Of a DNA stretch of 64,000 nt, positions 14,001 to 25,150 are shown piece by piece. The stretch covers positions 4,962,501-5,026,500 of the forward strand of contig JAKOON010000021.1 of NCBI GenBank assembly GCA_022577435.1, in the 5' to 3' direction. Under the pieces are notes generated by a model, which was given only the letters and a program-made list of their open reading frames with translations, was not told the origin of the DNA and did not search any database. The stretch comes from Embiotoca jacksoni (taxonomy: Eukaryota; Chordata; Actinopteri; Embiotocidae). Made by a program: the position numbers and the translations under genes. Numbering within the stretch: the first letter of the stretch is position 1; each line of letters starts with the position of its first letter.

Positions 14001-17000
14001 GGCGAGTGTGTACAAATAGAGCAACTAGAACCTAAAAGGCAACAATCCCACAGTATCAGCAGGTAGAGGTTTCCCTTCTTGAAACTGTGCTGTAAGCTCG
14101 GGCACAGAGCCGGGTTTCTATTGAAAAATATCTTTATATTTTTTGGAGTTGACAGCCACAAAATGATTCCTGTAACTGACTCAACAAAATGTCTCATAAT
14201 GAAACGGATCGAGATAACTTTAGGTGGCATGGATGATCTTTCCTTATAGCTTACAGCAGCAGACTGACTCAAAGAATAAAACCTGAGAGACAGATTTCTT
14301 TGCACCCAATACAGACTAAATCACCTGAATAAATAAACACTCATTGCCCTTTAATTGTCCTCTCCAGAGTAATTTATTGGCTGACCAACCAAGAAATGCA
14401 ACTCACTGCATATTAATGTCCTCAGCCATCATTTACATTCACAGAAAACACTAAAAGACATCTTAGCAAATTAAGAGTTAGTGCTCTCTAACTCTTGACT
14501 AAAAAGCCTCTGAGAGCTGGACATGTTTTCAATGGGGCCTCTGTTGTTGTTTTTTTAAGCCAAAGAAATCAATATTTTGTATTAGCAATGGTGATGCACA
14601 CCATAGATAATTATCACTCAACTCTGCCCTTCGCCTGAGCTCTAGTATGCGTTTGTGTCTTTCAGCTCACTGTTTTGGTTTGATGGCCTGCAGTCTTCAC
14701 TATTCTGGTTCATTTTCATCAATATTGTTTACAGACACAATAGGCGACTGTTTTTGTGTACATTACCTGACCAGCAGCACAGACTGCGAGCAAACTGATT
14801 TGCTGGTAAACCTATTGAGGCATGCAGCAGCTGCAAAGCCAGATATTTCCCTTAAGAGTTGAAACCAAACAGAGTTATAAGGAGACTGAATATTGGACTT
14901 ACATTCATTGGGTTGCTTGAAGAGTGACAATTACGTCTAGTGTTTGTCTGTGTGTGTTGGATAACTGTTGGTTAACTTTTAAATTGTTTGCAATAGCAGC
15001 CTCATGAGCAAGTAGTATTTGTCAGTCAGCTTGTTCCATTGACAAAGTGGCCAAAAAAATCATTTATTGTGGGTTTAACCTTCAAATCCTTTGTAGTTTC
15101 ACTCTATATAAATCACTTTTTAACTAAGTACTAAATACACAAGAGTTTAACTGATGCTGGATTTTTGGAGATGATGATGATACCGATATTTGGGAGTAAA
15201 ACAAAAATCCAATATCAAGAAATTATGTATACTTTAAATACAGTCTATCTAAACACATTTTTTTGTAAAGATCCATTAAATGTGGTTATCAAACTCTTTT
15301 GTCTCGTGTGACAGACACATGTAATGGAGGCAGGATATTTTACAGTTTATTTTCCACACTGATATCAGTGCACTGAAACAGTAAACTTCACTGGGAGTTT
15401 AACAATTATGACTAGATATTTTTTTTTAAAAGGAAACATTTTCTAATATACCCCAGGCATCTTTATATGCATTATGTTATGTTAAAAAGTTTTCATATTG
15501 GCCAACATATACACCGATACCAAGAAATCTGAGATAGGCCAATATCGACTGATAACATCAATCAGCTGATATATTGGTCAGACAGTCCAATACAGTCCAT
15601 TTGATCAAAAATAATTTAGAAATCAAGTAGATGTTTTCCAGAAAGCATAAACTAAATTCACTCTTGAACACTGTCTATCCTTATTTTATACCTATAACCA
15701 TTAACATGGCCGTTCAACAAAATTTGCTGATTAAGACCTAAACTAAAAGATAAGTAGTTGCAGTAATCACAGTCGACAACTCCCCACATATACAAATTCT
15801 AGGAAGCAGACTCTGAAAAGCCTCGTGGCAGGATTCGCCGTATTTTTCGAGGATTAGAGCATTTACTGTGCTCAGGCGCTGCCTCAACTGGAGTGGCTAC
15901 AGAGCAGCGCAGCCTCGGGCACTGTCAAAGTCTGGCCTCGGATCAGCTTACCATCCCTTGTCTGCACCTTGTCCCGGAGAGACAGTATATACAAAGTTGA
16001 CCCATAGCTTAAGGGCAGCCTGGAGTAACAGTATTGGTGTTACTGTTACTCCAGTGGTTTGACAGAGAGGCTCTGTTGTCTGAGCTGCTTTGGGGGCCAC
16101 ACTCCGGTAGATATGGTATAGCCCCAAGTGTGTAGTTGACCTATACTCCGTACAAAGTGCTTTATTTTTACTGTCAGCACTGTAGTGCACTTGTGGATTT
16201 TGCAAGCTCACAAAAAGATTTGAGGATGTTGATGATGACTTCAGGACGGCGGCACTAAATATTATGTGCATGAGATGGAATGTGTCAGCTCTCCACTGAA
16301 ATAATCGTACACCTCATGTCTCAGCTCCTGCTGAGTGCAAGAATCCTAAATCTTAAATCCCCCCCGAGCAGGAGAACCCACATGACAAGCCTGTTTAGTA
16401 TTCATACTGTATTTGGGAGCCTCTCACTAAAGCAGAGTGAGCAGGAGGAGAGAGCAGTTCGTATCCTCCCTGTGGATCTCATCTATTCCTCTGAGCCCGA
16501 AGTCTCATGCTGTCTCCTCTTCCTCGCCTACAGATGGTGGTGTCACATCCCTAACAATTGTCTCGTACGAAGAGACGATCTGGACTGGTGTTGCCTGTTA
16601 GTACCTAAAAAGCAAAATTCACTCCTCTGAAAGCTCTTCAGGTCGATATTTTTGGATATATTTGACTTCATGTATAAGAAAGGGGTCTCTGGTAGTCATG
16701 AATGAACCGAGGATATCGTCTCTGCAGTCCCCTCAACTATAATAAAAAATGTAACATTACTTTTAACTTCTTGTTTTTGGTTTTACAGCTTGAAACTGTA
16801 CTTTTTTTTATTCACCCTCCTGTAGCGTCGCTTTTGGCTGCAGCGTTAAAACTCTGAAAAGTCACTATGCTACCTGCCTCACACCAGACAGCAGCCAAAC
16901 ACATTCAGCTAAAGTAAGTGAAGAGCTGGTCAACTTAGTGGAGCACTAAGCAGCAAAAGAGTCAGTAAATCCCCTCAGGAGTTTGTAGAGAGAAAAGCTG

Positions 17001-19796
17001 CTAAGAGAGAGTGAATATCCTACTTTACATTTGTCAGGTGGCCAGAAACATGATCCAAATCAATGTCTGCTAGATGGGTAAAAGTGTTTGCCAGCCTGTT
17101 TGCCACATAGACTTTGTAAGATGACAAGATGTCAGTATTTATTTTTATTTCTTGTTTCTTGAAGGCACACCACTTTAAAATGTAGAAATCTGAAACTACT
17201 AGTTTAATTCAAATTACAGAAAAACATTCACGTCCCTCTGCTACTACAGTCAAAAATACATTCTTTAAATTGCATCACTTAGCTGTTCTGAATCTTTAAG
17301 ACCAGTCAAAGACTGCATTTAACCAAAATCTCATTATTAGTGTAACTAAAACCTTAGATGATCTCACTCAGAACATTATAACACCCAACTCTAGTGTATG
17401 GAAGTCATAAATTAACTGCAAAAAAGTTATAAAGTCCTGGAAAAGCCAAAAAGAGAAACTGAGATGTTGATGCTACCGAAGTTGCTCCAATTCAATTTAT
17501 CCTTTACTTTGAAGAGATCAGAGACAACATACTGTATGCTACACTGTGCAACTGTGGTGGAACTATGAAAATGGGACACTGTGAATCTCCTCAAAATCTT
17601 TTTCTGAAACGCCAACCTTCATCTGCCCAATAAATTCACATAAAATAGCCCATAGGTGTCAGAGCGAGGGGAGACGAAAGACTCAGGAACACGCTCTGAT
17701 TACCATCTGTCTTTTCATGATCATCACCAGCACCACGGGCTGACAAGGCGTTCTTTAAGATGATGTTTACTCTGTGCGGGCCCAGAGAGCCCGCGCACAC
17801 ACACATTCAGAATATGAATGTTACAACATGCATTATAGATCTGAGATCACAACTCCAGCAAACCCCAACTGTGATTAAAAAGAGGCTGTTTTGTTTTATC
17901 AGCCCTCTCCGCTTCCCTTATCAGCTCATTTGCATAATTACCAGAGGCTGACGCAGTCCTCGCAAGCAACTGCCAAAGTGATTTCTCCAGCGTGGAGTTT
18001 TGTCCTACTTCATAGTGTCACAGCAACCCCTCAATAATAGGTGTACACAACTGCAGTCAGGGTTACAACTGTAACACAAAACAGACTTCATCTATGTAAA
18101 ATTCATTTCTTTTCTGCATCTTTATTATTCTTCTGAATAATTGGACAAACATCCCACTGACCTGTTATTCTCAGTGCCTTAGCAATTGAGTCTGATGGCA
18201 AAACATTTTATTGCCAAATTCATGTCAAGTGCTGAAAAGTAATTAACTACATTTACTCTTAAGTGTTGTACTTGGGTGCAACCTTGAGGTATTTGTACTC
18301 TACTTGAGTATACCCATTTTATGCTACAATATACTTCCACATTTCAGAGGGAAATATTGTACCCTCCACTTAACTATATTAATCTGGTTACTTTTAACAT
18401 TAAGATTTGACACAATGGATAGTATAACAGGCTTTTAGAAGACAACACACGTAGTCAGAGTCACATTTCAGATGTCTATGAATTGTTAAGAGCGCCACCA
18501 AATACTGATGTGTCCCTCTAAACTTCCCATTTTAATAAAGTTCAAATGATTCAATATCTCAGCCGGAGTCAAAGATTAGAGAAAAAGATTTATCTGATGT
18601 CCCTGTAAATTAAACTACTGGATATAAAGTAGTTTAAATGATCAAATTACCAAACCCTGCAATTTTGATACTTTTTGCTGCTAATACAAAGGGCAATCAA
18701 AAAGTTCAGAGTGTGCTCCGAATAGCCTGACACGCACGGAGCAGGGGAAGCGCTAACCTTTATGAGTAAATATTCTGGGTTTTGTCACTTGATCAAAAAC
18801 AGCACCTGGGTGTGACAGGGTTTGGTGACATCACATATCTTTAAACGTAGCTCTATCAAACTTCAACCTGATCAGAGGTCTAATCAGCCAGTGATTGAAA
18901 ACACCCGTGTGTCTTTAACTACTCACATCATGCGAGTACATTACAAGGCGCCAAACAACTGCTGGTTTGACCAGCTTGTTGGCAAATGAGCCTCTTTACA
19001 GCAGACAGACTTGTCATAGTGGGGAGCTACAGGTGTTACATTAATGATGGTTCGGCATTGTACGAGAGGCCCACTAAGCCACGGGACAGTGAGCCATCAT
19101 TTGGAAGGAGGAATCATCATTAATTTGATTATTTACACCGGCACTTTTACTGCTGTGTCATGTCTAAAGGTTGTCTGTGTAAAAGACAGAGTGCAGTAAT
19201 GTATGTAGCTGTAATATAAGTGTGCAGTCGCCTCCACAGACTACAGTATGGGATCATACTACTCATCAGTTTTTGGCCATCACTGTACTTTTTGATATTA
19301 CAAGTGTAGTTTTAAGCACATTTGGCTTCTTTCCATATCCACATACCCCAGATTAGACGTGGCTCATGAATTGGAAATTATCCTCTTCAGCGAGGTTCAG
19401 CTGTATTCTCCTGGACTTACTTTTATCAGAGATCATTTAAGGCTCGCTTTTTTTAATTTCAGCATCCAGAAGGAATATCTTATTAGGAAATATTTATTTT
19501 TACTATTTTAATATAATTAGTCAGCTGCAGTTTTAGCAGAATGCTTGTAGGGGATAAGCCTGTACTGTGTGCACAATACTGAGTGTATGTGTGTATTTAA
19601 ATGCGTGTGTGTGTATTGTGGATATGATATAAAAGGGCATGTGAAGGTCAGCTGATGGAGCACAGCGCCTGTGAACACAGGGTGATTTTTAGAAAAATGC
19701 TGCGAGGAAGGTGACTTGTGCTGCTGCGTGATGAGTAATCTGACTCTTCCTTTGTTTTACCCCTCTGCTCTAAAATGCTAACGCTCTCTCTATTCC

Positions 19797-19844
<48 letters not shown>

Positions 19845-21032
19845 TCAAAACACACACTCTGCCTGCATTACATCTACACTTCTAATATGTCTCTCTCTCT
19901 CTGTTTCTGTCTCTGCAGGCTCGCTGACAGTGTCCATCACCGACATGCGTGCTCCAGTGGTGGGTGGGTCCGGGGGGGTCTACGCTCTGTGTTCGGCACA
20001 TCTGGCCAATGTCGTCATGGTAACTGCCATCATCATCAGCACCTCCATTGTTATGTCTAAAAACGCTTTTCAATAGAGATGAAATGTCAGAGCTCAACCA
20101 GCATCCTGGGCCTCACTGAGGTCCGTTTTCTTTTGATTTAGATTTTATTTCCAGCAGGTGTTAGTTGGAGGTTTTTCTGCCACAGTGAGATCACATGGAT
20201 GCGATAAATACCTATTGTTGCCCAGCGTTGTTTTTGGAGAAGCGCCACAGTATATTCAAGAGACCTTGTGACCTCTTGTCCTCAGCAAAATGAAGATTCA
20301 TATTAATTATTCAGACTGTAGTTTATTTGTGTCCACTGTAGAAACAGGAAGTGAACTCCCTTGATGCTGCTTGAGAGTGTTTTTTTCCCCAGAATTTAAT
20401 TGTATGTGTTTCTGTCACAAGGGCTCTGTGACAACGCCTTGCACATTCTCCTCAACTCTCAAGACAGTGTTACATCTGACGAATAACTTGAACTAACGTC
20501 GCCGCTCACTGTGGGCAGTGGAGACGCCAGCAGGAATGGACATCAAAATGTAACTGACAGGCCCAAAAGCAAAGACTCTGCAACTGTAACTGTGCAGCAG
20601 CTAACAGTTTAATGTGGTCTGTTACACTCAATGTCTCTTTGTTGTTCGGGAAATCCTTCAATGCGCCTCTTAGTTCTGCTCTGATGAATATTGGTGTCAT
20701 TTTTTTTTTTTTAAGGAAATCTTGAAACGTCTTCGACCCAGAAAGCTCCAAGCCATCTGCCATCAGGCGTCATCATCTGGTTCACTCAAAAGACATTTTC
20801 AGGTTCAGTGCAGGTTCAAGCTCTGCTGTGTACCTGATTCCCTAGAAATCCCACAGCTGCTGCCGAGATACATCCTCAAACCACAGAGCGCACAAATTCA
20901 GCTTGAACATCATACTTAAATCCTCTCTTTTTTTTATGGTTAGAGATGTTTAGCCTTTACGTTTTAAGATTTGTGTCTTCTGAACAGCAAGCTCTCTGAA
21001 TGATCTGCTGCACCTCACACACACACACACAC

Positions 21033-21082
<50 letters not shown>

Positions 21083-23536
21083 CATTCCTTCAGCTCCATT
21101 TAAATGTCCTGAGTGTCAATAACAAGCTCTGTAACAAAATAACCAGATCGTCCGTGCTCCTCGTCCTCCTGGCAGAGTGGCGAAAATTGCCTCCCATCAG
21201 AAAGCAGCATCGTCCCAGACCTCCTCTCCTGCTCTGACCTCTCCCCTCCGTGATAATAATCATTTATTTGTAGAAAATATTGTGACATTACCTGCACTGC
21301 CTCCCCTCGCTTGTTTTAAACATATGGTCACAGCAGGTTTCATTTATACATCTCTCTTGAATTTTACATGACATTTATTTTTCCGCTGTGAGAGATAAAG
21401 GGAGACTGTGGCGCTGGGTCATAGTCTCACAGCCCAGAGACCTAATGAATGGTGGGATTGGTGCAATTATTCATTCTGGGGAGTAAATGTGTTATTCTAA
21501 GTCAGGATGCCATTGTTCTTTTTTCCTCGGAGAATCACAGGGACTATTCATTCTCCCATTCCCTTAAATTATCTTAGCCCTAATTAATAGAGTGCCACTG
21601 GGTTGGAACAAGTAAGTGGAGAGCAGCCAGGTGTATAATCGCATCTCTGTCTCGTGTAAGTGCTGCCGCCTCTGTCATATAGATATGGATTGTGTTTCTC
21701 TGCAGTCTAAATATGTCCTGCGGATAGAAACGGGTGAAACTGAGGTGTTTTTTTGTCAGGCTGTTGTTTATCGTCATATATGTAACGGGCCGTGCTTGTT
21801 TGTGCTGACCTGACACTCTTGCTGTGTGTTGCAGAACTGGGCCGGGATGCGCTGTCCGTACAAGCTGCTCCGCATGATCCTGGCGCTAGTTTGCAGTAAG
21901 TTCTCTACATGTACTCTCCCTGTGCTTCTGTTCTTATCTGCGGCTGCTGCTATTTCTGTTGAATTCATAATTCAGCCATTTAATAGGTAGTGTGTGTATC
22001 ACTTATCTTTTTCAGCATTTTTTAATGTCCACACACTCACTCACAGTTCAGCGTAATAACACAGCATTTATCATCTGAGTGGGGTTTAAAAACCTCTTAA
22101 AGCTGCTACTTAAGCTATTATTGTTAATTGCTCCAAGTGGAAGGCTCCCAGATTGGACATGTTGCTTTGTTTTCAAAGCATTTGAGTCATACGAGTTGTC
22201 CTTTTTCTCCACACGAGGGCCGATACACTGTGACTTTCATTAGTGAGCAATATGTTCCCTCCATCTGTCCCGAGCCTGCCGCCCCCGAACTGAGAGAGCA
22301 GTGAGTCTCTGCTGGAACGTTGTATTCCTCCTCAATGTTTTACCAACAGGGGGACAGATATTTCAAAATATAAAGTGACGCATCATTTGCGTGTGCCACA
22401 GTGGAAAGCAAATTATCACACACTGCGTTTATGCTATCAGAGTTTTTATTCCGTTAAAAGGACTTTGGAAGAGCAACAGAAAACAACAGCAAATAAAACA
22501 TTTTAGCTTAAAGATCCATTTCAATCCTCCTGTGACCTTCGTTCACCTGCAGAAACCATCTTCGATAAAACACTTGACTACATTATACAGATCATCTTTG
22601 GTCAATGACACCAAGTCAGCTCAGTCCAAGGACTTGTTCTTTATGCAGGAGTCATGCAAGTGACTTCTTTGCATGTTAAGTACTGTATTATTACAGTTAT
22701 ATACTCTTATTTAACTATATTCTGGTAAATTTAAAACACAATAATGGTCACACTTTTGTCTGTACATTTCTGTATTTTTACAAAATGTAGACTGAAGGCA
22801 ATATATTCCACCTACAACATTACTAAAACTTGTTTGTGTTCCTTACAAAAACTTACAGTAAGTGTAAGAGAGACAACTCAAAGGTTATGTGCTGGATCAT
22901 TTCTTGGCTCTAGAAAGTTATTGACTCCACAAAAGGAATGTATGAACCGTATAACCGCTGTTTAACATCCAATTACTGTTGTTACATCCAGTTAGAGTTT
23001 TAACAGTATGGTTAGTTGATGGATTTTTTTTTTTTTTTTTCCTTTGAAAAGGGCCAAGCCAGCTGTCTCCCATCATGTTTGCAGTCTTTTCAATAAGCTA
23101 ACATTAGACAGTGGAATCAATCTTCTCCCAATAACTCTCTCTCTCGAAATCAAATAAGTATATTTCCCAAAATGTTAATCTATTACTTTAAACCATGTCT
23201 GATCAACGGGACCTGAGTCTCACAGCTCCAGTGATGATATGATTCTCTCCTCGATCCTCCGCAGTGAGTTCAGAGGTGGGTCGCGCAGTCTGGCTCCGCT
23301 TCTCCCCGCCGTTGCCCTCCTCAGGGCCTCAGCCCAGCTTTATGGCACACCTGTCGGGGGCCGTGGTCGGCATCAGCATGGGGCTGCTGATCCTGCGCAG
23401 CTACGAGGAGAGTCTGCAGAAACAGTGTTCCTGGTGGGTCATTGTCTTCTCCTTCATCACCTTCCTCCTCTTCGCCATCTTTTGGAACATCTTTGCGTAC
23501 GAGCTCCTCGGGGTACAGATACCACCTCCCCCCTGA
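2081..23536 (+). CDS. rhbdl1: Rhomboid-related protein 1 (intramembrane serine protease), C-terminal 306 residues
   Basis: Coding exons are 2081-2305, 3282-3430, 3545-3657, 19919-20019, 21835-21895 and 23265-23536. They total 921 nt (306 residues plus stop) with matching phases at every junction. The protein is a multi-pass membrane protease of the rhomboid family that cleaves transmembrane substrates inside the bilayer. The catalytic dyad is visible: the serine in GGSGG (residue 180 counted from 2081) and the histidine in FMAHLSG (residue 245). The HPGHRAQVWR loop and the end LLGVQIPPPP fit RHBDL1 better than RHBDL3, for example IIVFMCYG and ILPCETDRRWYF. The ATG at 2081 follows a splice acceptor and is an internal Met, not the start. 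The EF-hand-like N-terminal exons lie outside the window. Intron 3 is over 16 kb, far longer than the others. Assignment is from remembered family sequence and is very secure; WDR24 downstream matches human 16p13.3 linkage. Confidence 0.95.
3839..3990. repeat. Dispersed repeat family A, partial copy
   Basis: This stretch (TAGGCCTCAAAGAGAGTATG, then TTTGATTGACAT, then GGTGCAGTCAGGTTT) is a diverged match in the same order to 10304-10480. The two are copies of one interspersed family, both within the same intron. Confidence 0.75.
8790..8915 (-). repeat. Common fish repeat (GTGGTGGAAGAAGTATTCA family), reverse copy
   Basis: Read on the minus strand it begins GGTGGTGGAGGAAGTATTCA and continues through an AAAATACTC block to TCCTGCATTC. 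This is the pattern of a repeat I recall as very common in percomorph genomes, and it matches the forward copy at 32365-32520. Confidence 0.7.
10060..10600. repeat. Dispersed repeat family A, longer copy
   Basis: It carries CTTCCGGGTCTGA, then CGCTAGGGGTTTGCTCCAAA, then TTTGATTGACAGG, then GGTGCAGTCAGGTTTC and AAGATGGCGACGG. The middle part matches 3839-3990. The CTTCCGGGTCTG and AGATGGCGAC blocks are known to me from a widespread non-autonomous fish element. No transposase is present. Borders are approximate. Confidence 0.65.
15150..15600. repeat. Dispersed repeat family B, copy 1
   Basis: It shares TAATGGAGGCAGGATATTTT, AAAAAGTTTTCATATTG and a terminal TACCGATACC...GATATATTGGTCAGAC block with 27760-28135, in the same order and orientation. 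The end recalls the CGATATATCGGTCGGGCTCTA end of a common fish non-autonomous element. It has no coding potential. Confidence 0.7.
18225..18420. repeat. Common fish repeat, 3' half
   Basis: Contains GAGGTATTTGTACTCTACTT, then CATTTTATGCTAC, then ACATTTCAGAGGGAAATATT. I recognise this as the distal half of the same widespread fish repeat whose proximal half is at 32365 and, reversed, at 8790. Confidence 0.65.
19799..19843. repeat. (AC)n microsatellite near an RHBDL1 splice acceptor
   Basis: About 22 AC units. The tract ends some 75 bases before the exon at 19919, with a CT-rich acceptor tract in between. Confidence 0.95.
21016..21078. repeat. (AC)n microsatellite
   Basis: About 31 AC units with one G interruption near 21037. 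It lies in the RHBDL1 intron between the exons at 19919 and 21835. Confidence 0.95.
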
Positions 23537-24860
23537 TGACGGACCCCCCTCCTCCTCAGGCTCCTTCATGTACACACTGACTCCAGCCCTGCTCCAAACA
23601 AAGGTTCCCCTTTGACCATAGTTAACTTTCCATTTCCTCTCAAGTTAGACCCAAATGAAAGGATACGAAATCATTCAAACTAAAAATCCTTTTTTACAGA
23701 TACTTTGCAAATCAAAGAAATATGTCTCTTTTATTAAAGAGGGATTACAGTAGCAACAAGTACAGGTGACAGTTCCTCAGATCCACTTGGAGGAGCATTA
23801 TATCTTTTTATATACGTTGAATCTCATCCACCTTTCAGTAAGCATTTAGCCATCTTGCTCTTTTTATTCTGAGGCTTTTTTTAGGGGAAAAGCGGTTTCA
23901 TCAGTCGTTTCTTTGAGTGCATCTTTCATTCATGTAAAGAGCTCAAATTGGAAGAATCTGAGTTCATGACATGTGCCTCTGGTGAAATGGAAAATGAATT
24001 AAAGGGATGAAAGGTGTGAGATCAGCTGCGGCAAAGCTCCTTTAACTAATAAGGTGTCAGTGTTTTTGCTTTAAAGCACTTAAAGACGCCTGACGTCTGT
24101 GCCACAAATCAGAGAAGATTTAAAGAAGAATTTCAGGAAGAGCATGTTTTTATTTTGAAGGCAGCAATACAAAAAAAACCAACACAAAAGCACCAATGAA
24201 ATTTAATTGTTGATGATTTATTTTAGTTTCACATCCCTGCTGTAACTCACAGGGGTCACTGTGGCTTTTAGCAAAATTGCAAACAAACAACTAGCAGAAC
24301 TTTTCCCTCAAACCGAGCTGCTGTTTAGGATCTCCAGCAAGATGAAAAGATGCCAGTCACAATGTGGTGCCGCTAATCCAAATTCATAAAAGAAATTCCT
24401 CTCCAGAGCAGTTACAGAAAGAACAGAGGAACAAGTTTTTAATTCACGATTTCACTGCGAATATCTTTTAGCATCACTTTCATTTTTACCTCATGGAGTC
24501 CTTTAAAACAAGAGGACATTAATATGCCTGCATTATTTTATTGATATTATACCTACACTGTGGATCCAGAAACAAAGTTCACACGACAAAAACAACACAT
24601 GAAGATGGGAAATTAAAGTGACCGCGTGTGACGGGAGAAAAGAAAAAGAAGATCATGAGAAAATGACGATTCCTGATTGTGAACTCCTGTTGCCACGTCA
24701 GACATCAACCATAAGACATAACCTGCTCGGCGCACCATGTAAAATATGCCATGTCATGCTCTGTGGCTCTCAGCGAGACAAGGACACACACGCACACACG
24801 CACACTTCTCCTCCTCTATGTCTTTGAGAGTAGCCACTGCCTGATTCTGTAGGTCAACGT

Positions 24861-24862
<2 letters not shown>

Positions 24863-24925
<63 letters not shown>

Positions 24926-24927
24926 CT
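24863..24927. repeat. (AC)n microsatellite
   Basis: About 30 AC units with a GC interruption near 24919, inside the probable RHBDL1 3' UTR. A shorter CA/CG-rich tract lies just left, at 24784-24806. Confidence 0.95.
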
Positions 24928-25121
24928 GGCCTCTGCCTGTTCTCGCTCTGACAGACTGAACTGGGGAATTCGCGGATGTGTCATCACGTGACCTCTGACC
25001 TTCGTGTCCCAGAGGGCATTGGGGTCTGTACGTCAGACCCAGTCGATACCTCAGTTTCTCATTCTTAGGGACTGTACACATTTGTAAAGGAATGTACCTA
25101 TAATGAAAAAACAAGAGTGTT

Positions 25122-25127
25122 ATTAAA
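25122..25127 (+). promoter_or_regulatory. Candidate poly(A) signal ATTAAA for RHBDL1
   Basis: ATTAAA followed within 10 bases by a T/G-rich stretch, about 1.6 kb after the stop codon. It is the best early candidate. Confidence 0.35.
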
Positions 25128-25150
25128 TTGTCCCCGTTTCATTTGATAGT

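Larger units (their letters stand above)
3658..19918 (+). other. Large RHBDL1 intron (16.3 kb)
   Basis: It lies between the exon ending ISLLYMAGVLAG and the exon carrying the catalytic serine. I see no convincing coding exon on either strand: open frames are short, without family resemblance or codon bias. It holds several dispersed repeat copies listed separately (3839-3990, 8790-8915, 10060-10600, 15150-15600, 18225-18420), a CA tract, and otherwise AT-rich sequence. Enhancers are possible but cannot be read from one sequence. Confidence 0.85.
23537..25150 (+). other. rhbdl1: RHBDL1 3' untranslated region (probable)
   Basis: AT-rich sequence after the RHBDL1 stop codon, containing a CA microsatellite. 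An ATTAAA signal at 25122 could end it. A later AATAAA at 28738 would make a 5.2 kb UTR. The choice between them cannot be made from sequence alone. Confidence 0.5.
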
